Shown: positions 10,027 to 21,365 of the stretch, piece after piece
Numbering within the stretch: the first letter of the stretch is position 1
Layout: every line of letters starts with the position of its first letter
Assembly (NCBI RefSeq): GCF_014529535.1
Contig: NW_023503616.1
Span: forward strand, 5,008,584 to 5,072,583
Direction: 5' to 3'
DNA length: 64,000 bases
Origin: Bradysia coprophila
Lineage: Eukaryota > Arthropoda > Insecta > Diptera > Sciaridae
Notes under the pieces: model-generated
Told to the model about the DNA's origin: nothing
Database searches by the model: none
What the model saw: only the letters and a program-made list of their open reading frames with translations
Position numbers and translations under genes: made by a program

Positions 10027-11642
10027 TTATTTGATGTTCCGTTTGCCACTTTCGACATTGCCAACATGTTTCGATCGTTGCTCATGTTTTCCCTTGAATC
10101 GTAGTCGAAAAAATATCTGTGTTACTCAGGATTCTGCGCTATATAACCAAATATATAAAAATTTGCTCAGTGGAGCTGTCGTGTCTAAATCGACTGCATT
10201 TGCTAACTAGATTCATAAATATTATGAATAATTTCAACTTACAGTAGATAAAAAAAATGTAAATACAGAAAACCAGGGCCATATGTAACAACTTAGCCAA
10301 TTTTTGGAATTGAATTCTTATAAATTAGGTTAAGACACTTACGAAGGCGGGTGAAACACAAATCTTGACAATTCAGACATTTATATTGTTTGAAAAGTCA
10401 ACTTGAAAACAATTTTTTTTTTGTTAAGTTAGAATCGTCATATAAAATTTTCCAAACCTAGTTGGCGCTACAGGAAAATTTTGATCACACCGCCTTCGTG
10501 ATCAACTCGAAAGTGTCTTATCCTGTTCTTTCAGAACCTTTGTACATACTAGGGGACAGTGAGGATTTGCAATACACTGTGAATTCGAATTAAGAAAGAA
10601 CCTACAGAGGTACGATTTTATTTAAATAGAAAAGGAGCAAAGGTTAAACGATGCTCTCGAACGTAAACGTTGAAAAATTCAATTTTATCAGTGTGAGTGA
10701 GGGCTATAAAATATCGAGTTATCAGCTACGGAATTGCATAAAAACGAAAACAAGATTCTTTTGCGATGCCATATATTTAAAGTTCTTAGTAGCGGAAAAA
10801 AAATCTGATTTACGAGTCGATGTCACACTAATCTAACTAATTTTGGCAATTTGCATATGGGACGTTAGATTTATGTAATGATAATTTGAATTTACACTTT
10901 AAAAGTCCCAATAAATCTCTTGTGGCGCATACCAAAATATTTGTATGTATTGCAGTGCATAATGGATATTGATTTTAACAGCTTTAAAGAAATTAGAGAA
11001 ATTAAATAAACAAAAACAATTTTAGAATTGACGAATTTGGGGGATATATACTGAGAAAAAGTCGTCATTGACCGTGACTGTTCATCGGCATTTTCCTGGT
11101 CGTATTATCTATTCACACGAGAGATATTGATAGAGTAGATGGACGCGTATGAACGAAGCTGAATCAGATTTGCATAATAATTCATTATCAAAATTTGATG
11201 AGGTCATCAAAATATATAGCAAGGTCTTCGTGATATCATCCAATTTTCATTTTAGACACAGTTACTGTTCTCACATAATATCAACATCAAGTTTGGATAT
11301 CTGTTAATGCTTTTTTGGTTTTAATTTAAATAAGAGGCTAGTTCAATATTTAAAATTCTATCAATCCGAATAATTAGTTAAGTGATTTTAGAGAACATCT
11401 TTTCATTGAAACACACCAATGTTTGGTGTAGCGAAAGAAATTGGAATAATGAAGAAATACTAAGTTTAAGCAAAAACGTGAGTTTCATTATAATTGTAGG
11501 ATTTGAAAAGATCTACAAAAATATTATTTCTATAAATTTAAATCGTTTTTACTATGCTGGTGCATGTAATAAGACTATTACATGTATAGGCAATAGCCTT
11601 TACATCACTCGCATAGTAAAACGTCGTACTACACACGGAAAA
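10027..11642. other. Noncoding stretch with one imperfect inverted repeat
   Basis: No gene is supported. TAAGACACTTACGAAGGCGG (about 10331-10351) recurs inverted at about 10486-10521 as CACCGCCTTCGT, then AAGTGTCTTA after an 11-base insertion. This could be a small element beside the Fanzor relic, but I could not link it to that gene. Confidence 0.45.
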
Positions 11643-11733
11643 TAAAGTGATATCTCGTATCACGATGAGTAAATGTACCTCGGGCTAAAGCCCTCGGTTA
11701 CTTTTACTCATCTGGATACGAGATATCACTTTA
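11643..11733. repeat. Hairpin 2: arms around a GGGCTAAAGCCC loop
   Basis: TAAAGTGATATCTCGTAT followed by GATGAGTAAA is mirrored by TTTACTCATC and ATACGAGATATCACTTTA. The loop holds CTCGGGCTAAAGCCCTCGG, itself palindromic. A partial 75-bp module follows at 11748-11790. Confidence 0.8.
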
Positions 11734-11747
11734 CTTCCCTTGCATAG

Positions 11748-11790
11748 TAATGTACTATTACATGCTACATGCGTCGAAAACGGTACTTTT
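11748..11790. repeat. 75-bp palindromic module, partial copy
   Basis: ATTACATGCTACATGCGTCG then AAAACGGTACTTTTC matches one half of the modules at 4714-4791 and 30892-30967; the other half is missing. Confidence 0.6.
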
Positions 11791-11858
11791 CGCTCCACTC
11801 GTAAGGAAAACTTGAATCTAGTGCTGAAAAAATCAACATTGTAACCAATACTTGTAAC

Positions 11859-12042
11859 CCATACTCTTTCTAGCAAACAAACTCACAGCTCTCTGTGTCG
11901 AATTCACTCCTTATTTCTTTGTATTCTAGAAACACATTCTACATTTTGACTGACTACGCAGTAATGTACATGTAAGTTCCAAAGTCTACTTGATTCTTTC
12001 ACCACCTTAATAAAAGTAGTTTGGTTGCTAGAGAATGTATTG
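11859..12042. mobile_element. CTCTCTAGCAACC-family MITE, short diverged copy
   Basis: Terminal repeats CATACTCTTTCTAGCAAACA and the inverse of AGTTTGGTTGCTAGAGAATG match the ends of the copies at 14833-15229 and 47480-47878. TTGTAAC flanks both sides (11852-11858 and 12043-12049), a 7-bp target duplication. The interior is deleted relative to the 400-bp copies. Confidence 0.7.
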
Positions 12043-13083
12043 TTGTAACACAACGTACTATTATGTATCTGTTTTACAGGGAGATAAAGTGATTTTTCGC
12101 GCTAGCAGAAAAAACATAGTATGTAACTGCTTCCAAATTGTTATGGACTGTTACTGCACCCACGGAAACTCGTTTTCCTTCAATAGCAGTAGCGTTAAGA
12201 CTAGTGTTATTTCCACTATTATAACCGTTCGCACTGTTAATTTACTATTGTAAATACTTGACCTACGCTAGTTCAGGTTAAAATTTTACTCTAGTAGTTC
12301 TTGTCTGCTTTTCAGTCGGTTAGAAACCAATTAACAATATAGGCAGACTAATTGGGCAAGCTTGTTGCATGTTGAACCCAAAAATGAGCGTGACAATAAT
12401 TTAACGAATGTCGTCAAAATTCACAGTCTAATCATATTCTTTTACCAACCTACTACATTTCGCGTAATGTCGGTCGTCACACAATCGATGACCAACTAAA
12501 CTTATCCGACACGTGTGCTTTAGTGTTTGTTTAAACATTAAAATAACAATAAAAGTTAAAGGATTGAATGATGACTTTGTAAAATGTAGTTGAATTGGCA
12601 AACACAAATCACACAAGGCTGCTGTTGATTATTTATTTTGACAAATGGACAAAAGTAGATTTAAGTTATCGATCCCACAATAGATGTATCCGTCAATTCA
12701 TAATTCAAATTTCTGATTTATTTTTATTCTTCAATTCAATATATTTTTCACCTACCTTAAAAAAAATACATTGAACATGGTGGGAGGTAGCATTTACTTT
12801 TATAGCCACTTATTAGTCGTAAATAAACGAATCTGAAGGTTCATTTTATCTCACTCATCATACGCATTTTATCAGATTTTTTTTTCATTTTAAAGAAATT
12901 GGTTCCTGTAAAATTATTGATGCAGCTCAATAGTAAAATGGTGATCTCGTCTTTATATAGCTCGCATGGATAAACGAAAAGGTGGAGGTTAAATACTGAA
13001 TCGACGAAAAGGTCACCCAATCATGAAGTGAATTAATAAAAGAAATTTTTAACCTACCACTCGAAATCCAATCGATCTGCGAT
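12043..13083. other. AT-rich noncoding stretch
   Basis: Nothing with coding structure or clear repeats was seen. Confidence 0.5.
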
Positions 13084-13766
13084 CGAGGGGTGACTAAATT
13101 CCATTTAATCCATTAAATCCATTTAATCAAAAAAAAAAAATTAGTTTTACCGAAATAATTAGGCTACCCACCTAAAAAAATTGTAAACTAATTACGAAAA
13201 TTAGATCTGCACGATCTCCAGGGCGTTTAAGTACTCGTGAGGTATAGAAAATTTTTTTTTGGTAAAAATGGTACAGTCAAAGGCAGTCAATTTTCAGCAT
13301 AAATTTGCTTCAGATGTTTTTCAGCTGATCCACACATACAATCAAAACTGGTTTTCCTTGTTCATACGGTTGAAGCTGCTACACGCACGCGCATGATAGT
13401 GGTAAAACCGTATAAAGACGTATACACGGTTGTGATTGTTTGTATGGATCAGCTGAAAAACAGCTGAAGCTAATTTATGATGAAAATTGACAGCCTTCGA
13501 CTGTATTAAATTTATTTAATCCATTTAATCCATTTATTCCACTTTACACCAAAAACTTCTAAAAGTGGAATTTTACGCTTTTTAACGTTGTAGTACGTCG
13601 TTCAATCAAAATCAACCATTTTTAAGACTTTTAAAGTATTTGGTAAAATTAAGTTTTTTCCTATTTAATCCATTCAATCCAATTTTTATTCCATTTAATC
13701 CATTAAATCCATTTAATCCATTTAATACCATTTAATCCATTTAATCTAGAAGTGAGTCACCCCTCG
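13084..13766. mobile_element. 683-bp inverted-repeat element with ATTTAATCC tandem repeats
   Basis: The ends CGAGGGGTGAC and GTCACCCCTCG are flanked by TCTGCGAT on both sides (13076-13083 and 13767-13774), a perfect 8-bp target duplication. Just inside each end are tandem ATTTAATCC/CATTAAATC repeats in the same orientation. No reading frame is present. An independent element (13272-13505) sits inside it. Confidence 0.8.
13272..13505. mobile_element. Nested CAGCTGATCCAC-family inverted repeat, 234 bp
   Basis: ACAGTCAAAGGCAGTCAATT... TTTTTCAGCTGATCCACACA at the left is mirrored by ...GATCAGCTGAAAAACAGCTG ... TTGACAGCCTTCGACTGT at the right. Arms run about 80 bp. Relatives are at 47242-47390 and, as a single arm, at about 20440-20500. 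Confidence 0.75.
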
Positions 13767-13774
13767 TCTGCGAT

Positions 13775-14350
13775 AATAAAAAATTTGTATGACAAATTAA
13801 CGTACCATAAAGCATCATCATCATAAATGCAAAACAACTTTTAGCAGAAACATCACCAAATCGAAACAATAAAATTTATCAAATACATCGCATCGTCATG
13901 AGTATTATCCTCCTATAATTTGATAATAATTTGTTATAATACTGGCAATAGAGACAAGATACAACCCACCTTCTTCTGATATTCATTCATATAAATCAAA
14001 ATATTTTTTTTGTCTCGCTATCGATGATTTTGAGTGCTAAAATGCTATATGTCGCTTTGGATATATTTAAACATCGATATCAATATTAAAGATGAATAAT
14101 CCCAGAATTAATTTGAATATAAAAGGTCGACATCATAACAATAAATTAGAGAAATAATTTTATTAATCTCTACACGTGTGTAGTAGAATGCAAAATTGAT
14201 TATGTTCTCGATTGAATATTAGTTATTTCGGTTAAAATTTCAGTTGAAAAAGTATTGATAACAAGAATAAAAAGACTATCTAAAGTGATTATGTCGTATT
14301 AACGCCATACTTGTGCATCCGGTATTTCCTCATACGAATTGTTGTAACAA
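13775..14350. other. AT-rich noncoding stretch
   Basis: No feature was recognised between the 8-bp duplication at 13774 and the LINE target duplication at 14351. Confidence 0.5.
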
Positions 14351-14361
14351 TTATGTGTGAC

Positions 14362-14797
14362 TTACTTACTTACTTAACCAGCACTACAACCCATTAAGGG
14401 TCTTAGTCTTCTCCAACATGCTTCTCCAACCGGACCTATCTGCGTCTAACGATTCCCAACGTGTGACACCGATTGTTTGAAGATTTGATAGGACTGCATC
14501 GCACCATCTGGCCTTTGGTCGACCTGCACTCCTTCAGGTTTGGTTTTCACTATTTTCTTCGGGATACGATTTTCCTCCATCCGTTCCACATGACCGAGCC
14601 ACCGAAGTCTATTCAGTTTGATGATCCTGACTATGTCTGGCTCTCCATAAAACTGTTTTAGCTCAAAGTTGTATCGTCTGCGCCATCTGTTGTGATTCGG
14701 ATCCAGAATCAGTCCAAATATTGTACGCAGGACTTTCCTTTCAAACGTGAGTAACGTCTGTATCTTTGTGTCATGCACCACAACTCCGAGCCGTATG
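14362..14797 (-). mobile_element. 5'-truncated non-LTR retrotransposon (LINE) tail
   Basis: The minus strand encodes the C-terminal end of a LINE reverse transcriptase: YGSELW, then LTFERKVLRTIFG, RLRWLGHVERMEENRIPKKI and WCDAVLSNLQTIGVTRWESL. Two frameshifts separate these parts, so it is dead. The 3' end has a short (TAAG)n tail. The insertion is bounded by TTATGTGTGAC at 14351-14361 and 14798-14808, a perfect 11-bp target duplication. Only about 436 bp were inserted, as is usual for 5'-truncated copies. The clade was not determined. Confidence 0.85.
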
Positions 14798-14832
14798 TTA
14801 TGTGTGACATCCTATTTTAAATTGGCCCAATG

Positions 14833-15229
14833 CAATACCCTCTCTAGCAACCAAACTTCGTTTTGACGCAGTCAAAATACCACCTTATTTTGACAAATGT
14901 GACACTGACTTTTTTTTTAATAGAGTTGCCGTGCGCTCTTTCTTAAAGCAATATTGACGTCACACGTAAACGACAAATTTTAAACTTCATTTCATTTTTG
15001 CACACCAAAATGATGGAGCAACACACAAAAAAAGAAATCAAAATCGCAAATTATTCATTTTCGAACACCGAAATGGTAACAGTAGACGTAATTTTTTCAA
15101 CATAAAAAAGGACATCGCTGCTCATATTTCATTTAATTTATTTTTAAAAGTGTAAAATTTTCTATGACAGGATACACTGTACAGTTTACCACCTTAATTT
15201 TCCTAGTTTGGTTGCTAGAGAGGGTATTG
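14833..15229. mobile_element. CTCTCTAGCAACC-family MITE, 397 bp
   Basis: CAATACCCTCTCTAGCAACC at the left and GGTTGCTAGAGAGGGTATTG at the right are perfect inverse repeats. The interior is nearly identical to 47480-47878, including GACACTGACTTTTT, GTTGCCGTGC and ACACACAAAAAAAGAAATCA. There is no transposase gene. A reading frame at 15164-15412 only starts inside it and is not a gene. Confidence 0.85.
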
Positions 15230-16109
15230 CCCTTGTGTTCGAAACAAGGCTATTTTTCCTTACGAACGGCCATTCATCTGTTATCGACAACCATCAGTCA
15301 GAAAAAGAAACCAATGGTTAATGTGGTCTTTCATAGTAAAATTAATGTTAAACCAATTTTCGAAAGAAGTAATAGACTCAATATATCACTGCATGCATAC
15401 CAGCGGTCGTGAAAGGTTAAAATAAATATTTTATTATCTTCAGCGGTAACTGACGCCGTAAATCCGCTGAAAATTCAAATTTTAGTGTCATTCCCAAATC
15501 AAGCGCAGCGTCTTGTAAATGTTATTCACGGAAGTCTAACCCGTCTAACCTCAGGGGAAATTTATTTTTCAATTCATTTGTTTATCTAATGATTCACCCA
15601 AAATCATAGCACTGCTGTGCCAAAATTCAAAATTCTCAAGCGGTCAAGTGTGAACTTACCTTAGAATCATCCATTCTTGACTCGACAAATGCACTTCCAC
15701 TTTGGTTTTTAACAACTTCAGTCAATTTCATTTTAGAATGCTTGCAGTGTATTTCCTATTATTTTTTTACAATAATTCTATGAATCTAAAAGTGTCCAAA
15801 TGGAATTTACAAACAAAAAATTATTGATCATGCTAAATTGCATCGTCACTACTAATTTTGATGTTACAAAAAACTATATAACTGTCCGGTTAAGTAATGC
15901 CAAGTCGTCATCAGTAAGAAAGAGGAAGGTTGTACATATTTCTGATCAATTAGGAAGTTTAAAAAAAATATGTACGCCGTGAAAATAAGATACTGCTACC
16001 CTCACGGTACACGATATCGACTTTCGTAGTTGGTTAATTATGCGTGCAACCAGCTCGCTTTCAAAGTACAAATAGTTTTGGTAAAAATCTGCAGAAGAAT
16101 AATCATTGA
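15230..16109. other. Noncoding stretch downstream of the opsin gene
   Basis: It contains the opsin 3' untranslated region at its right edge. No other gene is supported. Confidence 0.5.
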
Positions 16110-19100
16110 CTAAGCCACAGTTGTTGTTTGAACTTGGGTTGCATCACTGGTCGCTGAAACATTATCGGATATCGGTTTTTCGTTTATCGCCAACCATGGT
16201 AACCGATTATTTAGTTCGATTCTAAATTTGACGAACCACAAAATTTAGGTTCACCGAACGAACAAAAAATTAGATTTGATTTACCTATATCGAGGATGGC
16301 TAATGGCGTACACGTACGGATCCAGACAGGCAACAAATTTACAGGCACAAGCTGGAATCATTGTTACACCAGGTGTTAGCAGAGCTTTATTACCAAATGC
16401 TCCGATCAGTGCCATTACACCTTCATTAAAAGTGTTTCCGTTAAAAGCAAGTTTTTCTCATGTCAATATCAAATTACCATATGGCGTCCACGCTGCAACA
16501 AACAAGAAACATATAGTTATCGCAGCTTTTGCAATTTTAACCTCTGCTGTTTCGGTACTGTTCCCTTGGTTAGATCTCAATGATTCAACATTCATTTTTT
16601 TCGCCTTTAAGACATTTATGTTCTCTTGTTAAATTAAATACATTCGCTAGGAATGCCAATGTAATATACCTGTTCCCGTAGTGCTTTCTCGTGACTGAAT
16701 ACATGACTGCATATTTGACTGTAGAAGAATATAATCATTGACATCGGGATGAGATAGCTGAATGTGAATATTACTCCAACGAAGAGTCGTGTATCAAAAG
16801 AGTCGGTTAGATAATCAAATGTGCACGCCGTCAGATATCCCTCTGTAAAAAAAAATTTGTCAATTCGTTAATTGACGTTAGGATTGATGAGTACCCTATT
16901 CATTAAACTTTTTTATGAATGGAAGAATATTGGGTGTCAGATGGAGATTGCCGCTACCCTACTACGGTTACTCTGCCGAACAATTCTTTTACTGCAATTT
17001 TCGAATGAAATGGTTTTGAATCTGAACGAAATAAAATGAATGATTTAGTTTTCAGTCTGCATTTAGATCAAATTAAGTAATAGATTCGATAAATGAATTA
17101 ATGATGTGCTTTCCGGTTGTGAAAAATTAATGAAATAAGTATTAAAGTACCAATAGTCATACTGTGCTATGCCTGATCATTTGCAGCACGAGTCTGGGTT
17201 TTTTTCATTCAAAATTCGAAATCGTATTCAACCATCCCGCTCAAAATTCTATTTCTACAGAACATGAAACACACGCATTACGTTCCATCACCAGCTGTCG
17301 ATTATTATGTCAATGCAGGGATTGGTGGAATAGATTCCATATAGGTAAATCGAAGATGGACGCTAGTAATAGTTTCATTTGCATTAAATTTTCATAATAT
17401 TTACAAGTAACCTTGTGATATAAAAAACGAAAATCGGATCAATAGCCAGTGATTACTTGTAAAAGTTAAATGAAAAATTCGAGTGTTACGATGTGTTTGC
17501 ACGAAGTCATTATTTAGCGGTGTGAAAAATTCTACTTCATTTTTTTTTGTTTAGTTTTTGCGTCCATTCATTGATAAGTTGAACAATAAAAAGAACGAAA
17601 AATAAGAAAGGAACATAAATAACAAAACGATCATTCATTCATCATATTGTCCGTATCCTGCATTGATTGAATGTGCATATTTCAACTATTGGCTCGAGTT
17701 CGCGAAGCAGCATAAAACCCATTAATGTTATTGTAAGCATTTGGAACATTGGAGTGTTCCCATTGGTTTTGATTCCGTCAACATACGAGGTAGGAGAATG
17801 AATGGAAACTACGACACTCGGAACAGTTAATAAAAGAAAAAAACATTTTCAGAATGTCGAATAAAATCGTTAATCCAAAGAGGAGAGACGCGACCAACGC
17901 ATCGTCATCATCTAATTCAAATTCGTCAAATTCTTTATCATCGGTCGGTGACGCTACTATGTCAGCTGATCTTGCATCACTGTTCGAATGCCCCGTTTGT
18001 TTTGACTATGTCCTGCCGCCAATCTTACAATGTCAAAGTGGTCATCTTGTGTGCTCCAGTTGCCGTTCGAAACTGACATGTTGTCCAACATGTCGCGGCT
18101 CACTGGGCAATATACGAAATCTAGCTATGGAAAAAGTGGCATCTAACGTGAAATTTCCTTGTAAACATTCCAGTTATGGATGTACGGCATCATTACTTTA
18201 CACAGAGAAAGCAGAGCATGAAGAAACTTGTGAATACCGACCATACCTGTGTCCTTGTCCAGGTGCATCGTGCAAATGGCAGGGAGCACTGGAATTGGTT
18301 ATGCCTCATTTAATGATGTCACACAAAAGCATCACCACATTACAGGGTGAGGACATTGTGTTCTTAGCGACGGACATAAATTTGCCGGGGGCCGTCGACT
18401 GGGTTATGATGCAATCCTGTTTCGGCCATAACTTCATGCTGGTGTTGGAAAAACAGGAAAAATTCGATGGACATCAACAGTTTTTCGCAATTGTCCAATT
18501 AATCGGTTCAAGGAAAGAGGCAGAAAACTTTGCCTATAGATTGGAACTGAATGGACATCGACGTCGATTAACTTGGGAAGCAATGCCCAGGTCAATCCAT
18601 GAAGGTGTCGCCAGTGCGATATTGAATTCTGATTGTTTGGTGTTTGACACATCCATTGCACAACTGTTTGCCGATAACGGAAATTTAGGCATCAACGTAA
18701 CAATATCAATCGTTTGAGTACACTTATTGAATTGTACAAAGCAAAAATTATTTAACATTTAATTTTTATTTCGTTGATTATTATACTTCTCTATTTGCAA
18801 GCATGGATGTAAAATCAATAAGAACCTAGTTTAAGACCACTTATGACTTCACCACTAACCTTTAAGATAATATTAAAAATTTACTTATCCAATGAATCAT
18901 GATGACAAAATGTATGCTTGTGAGCGTGTTGAAGTGATATTAGTTTAATTATTTTTCCTTTTTAAATAAAACAATTTTTCATTTTGATCGACTGTCATTC
19001 ACATTGAAACAATAAAATTTGAAATTTAACGAATTAATCATAGAACGAAACAAAAACAAAAAAAAAATCTATTTATTTACCTGGCACGAATCGACCCCAA

Positions 19101-21206
19101 ATTTGCATAGCTGGGAACACGGCCCACGGTATGGTGTATATCCAAATTATGATGATGAATAGGATCGCTTTACCTCTTGACATTTTGCCTTCGAATGGGT
19201 TTGTGATGACATTGTACCTGTGGTAGAGAGAGAAATTTGTTTCAATTGAACCTATATTGAGCTTTGAAGTGACGAAAATTTAGGAAAATAAAAATGGGCT
19301 TGATCAGCGGAAGTCCAGACTAAATGATCGTACAGACTTGACAGTTATCAAAGTTCAATGACTTCAAAATAATTGTTTTGTGAAGAAAAAGAACTAATCA
19401 CCGCTTTAACATGAATAAATCGCTGCATGTCACAATAGTTATGAAAGTGAATACGATCTTTGAAAAGGTATAATAGAACTTTGCGGGTTTTCTTTATTTT
19501 CGTTTGTACTTGAGACCAGAATCTATTTTTGAGAAAATATTTTCATGATTTTTTTTCGAAACTTCTTGATTTTATCGAAGCTTTTTGAAAACTCTCGTAT
19601 TTCTCGGACTGAAGTTTCAATAATTTCGATAGACAACATTATTCTAAGCAAAAAATTATTCTACACAATCGTAAAATTATAAACATTTATATTTTTAATT
19701 AATTGTTTTCTGATTTTCAAAGATCAGTCAAACATAAAAAAGACTATACGTCCCTATATGCCTCTCTTTTCTTCTCATGTCATTTTTTCTTAATTCTCTC
19801 ACGAAAAAGGTTTGCTTTTGGGTTGAATTTGGGTCGTAGTCGTAATTGAAATATAAATTAAAAGTAAAAAACTTGAAAATTCGGCAGTAGTGTAGAACAA
19901 TTTTTTGTTTACAATAACATTCTTAATCTAAATACAAAAAATGTCAAAAGTTCAATGTCCCATTGTCGAGGGCATATGGTAGTATAAAACAGACACCTTC
20001 TAATAGCCTTCTAATTCTGGGATAACACAAAAGAAAGACGTATATGACGTGAGTATGACTGCTCACTCAAAGAAAGACAATTCTACGATTTGCAGTTGTT
20101 ATATTTGTAAATTTGTAAGGAACCAATCTTAGCCAATGCCACAACAAAACAACCGTCAAGCAAGTCTAAGCGCAGATGTGTTGGTATAGAGACTTTTTTT
20201 TAGAAACCTTGAGAAACCAAATGAACCGTACGCGTTCATTGCTTCGATATCAGCCGAAATGACTATTGTCATGCGACGGAGACGAAAATAAGGGCATTTT
20301 AAGTAATTTCGCTTATAGCCCTCGCGAAATGACATAAAATAAATCCGCCAAAACAGGTAAAAGCTATTGTAGTCAATTAAACCAAAGTTTACAACTCAAG
20401 GCAGTCGGCGACTTTTATAATAAGTGACGTATTTCGTTTCAGCTGGTTTTCAGCTGATCCACTCATGGCACGCACGTCCGTACAACCCGTAAAAACAAGT
20501 GTTAGTTTAAATATTTCGTTAAAAAAAGTTTTTACGTTTTGTTTCGGACTTTCCTAAATGTTTCTCTAGTCCGTTGCTAAGCCGTAACGTTAAAAAAAAC
20601 CGTCTGTGCCATCTGATGAATGAAAAAACTTTATCACTTACCTGTCATATGCAATAAACACATTGGTCATACCAGCTCCAATTCCAGACAACGAACCAAT
20701 AATTGCGAATAACTGACAGTAATAATATCCTAGCGCATAGCCACGATTAAATGAATTGTAAATGAATATTGGTGTCTTGAGCATCATCATAAAATCACAA
20801 ATGGCTAAATTAATCACAAACATGTTGGACGGAGTCTGTAATGACTTTGCTCTGTAGAAATGAACATTTAGTCACTAAGAACAAAAATTGTTGCAGTCAA
20901 TTAAATTTACGCAGAAAACACCCATATAACCAGTCCATTTCCAATTAGCGCGACAACGGTAAAGCCTATATACAACATTCCCAAAAGATAATGAAGAGAT
21001 GCATCTGGCTCTGGATGTGTGAGCCAGTGCTCCGGGATGGTTTGCAATTCTTCTGGTGGGACATTCCATCCGAGTAGACGGATTTCCGATGCTGTTCTGT
21101 TAGGTTGATGTTAAGTTTAATATACAAAATTGGCGTTTAGTTGTGAAAAGTACCTTGCTTCTGGTCGAAAAACCGATAAGTTTCCATTTACATCCCACAA
21201 ACTCAT
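16110..21206 (-). CDS. Rh4: Rh3/Rh4-type UV-sensitive opsin
   Basis: Eight exons join in frame to 377 aa: 21154-21206, 20911-21096, 20642-20851, 19081-19217, 16670-16842, 16478-16604, 16285-16420 and 16110-16221. Drosophila Rh4 has 378 aa. The product is a rhabdomeric seven-helix receptor binding retinal and coupling to Gq. Hallmarks seen: [20 protein letters not shown] in the N-terminus, [20 protein letters not shown] in helix 2, DRY at about 149-151, [20 protein letters not shown] in loop 2, [11 protein letters not shown] in loop 3, the retinal lysine in [13 protein letters not shown] (about K323), and the arthropod-type HPRYR at the end of helix 7. The symbol marks the Rh3/Rh4 class; which paralogue it is needs a tree. 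Intron 4 (16843-19080) contains sina on the opposite strand. The other introns are 57 bp to 1.4 kb. The start is the only ATG in exon 1 and matches opsin N-termini ([11 protein letters not shown]). Confidence 0.95.
17854..18717 (+). CDS. sina: Seven in absentia (SIAH-type RING E3 ubiquitin ligase)
   Basis: One uninterrupted coding exon of 287 aa. Residues 1-40 are a Ser/Asn-rich variable head. The RING finger starts with CPVC at 46-49 and runs to CPTC near 79. Two SIAH-type zinc fingers follow ([29 protein letters not shown], then HLMMSH). The C-terminal TRAF-like substrate-binding domain contains [20 protein letters not shown] and [20 protein letters not shown]. Family members attach ubiquitin to targets; in Drosophila Sina with Phyllopod removes Tramtrack to allow R7 photoreceptor fate. 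The length is near human SIAH1 and shorter than Drosophila Sina only in the head. TTTTCAG directly before the ATG looks like an acceptor, so a 5' noncoding exon is likely. AATAAA signals lie near 18965 and 19011, both still inside the opsin intron. Confidence 0.97.
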   Translation: MSNKIVNPKRRDATNASSSSNSNSSNSLSSVGDATMSADLASLFECPVCFDYVLPPILQCQSGHLVCSSCRSKLTCCPTCRGSLGNIRNLAMEKVASNVKFPCKHSSYGCTASLLYTEKAEHEETCEYRPYLCPCPGASCKWQGALELVMPHLMMSHKSITTLQGEDIVFLATDINLPGAVDWVMMQSCFGHNFMLVLEKQEKFDGHQQFFAIVQLIGSRKEAENFAYRLELNGHRRRLTWEAMPRSIHEGVASAILNSDCLVFDTSIAQLFADNGNLGINVTISIV

Positions 21207-21330
21207 TGATCACCACAATTAATCCCACAACAGAGTGTATGAGAAGTTACGACACCTTATGATCAACTTATCGTTGTCCTAGACACATTGATGTCTACTG
21301 ACATAGTGGCATAATAACTTAAATTCGTTT

Positions 21331-21365
21331 TTTATATATTGACCGTCGACCGAGTAATTGGATGA
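21331..21365 (-). promoter_or_regulatory. Opsin promoter: TATA box with adjacent RCSI/P3-like site
   Basis: On the minus strand TCATCCAATTA (21355-21365; TAATTGGATGA on the plus strand) lies about 17 bp upstream of TATATAAA (21331-21338). Rhabdomeric opsin genes of Drosophila carry a homeodomain site (RCSI, P3-like TAATYNRATTA) just upstream of the TATA box, bound by Pax6 or Otx-type factors. Here one position deviates. The arrangement predicts a start near 21305, about 100 bp before the ATG. Confidence 0.6.

Noticed and set aside
14473..14661. Plus-strand frame opposite the LINE tail
   Set aside because: It is the antisense shadow of the reverse transcriptase end.
16276..16632. A 118-codon plus-strand frame
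   Set aside because: It is antisense to opsin exons 6 and 7, whose protein is conserved on the other strand.
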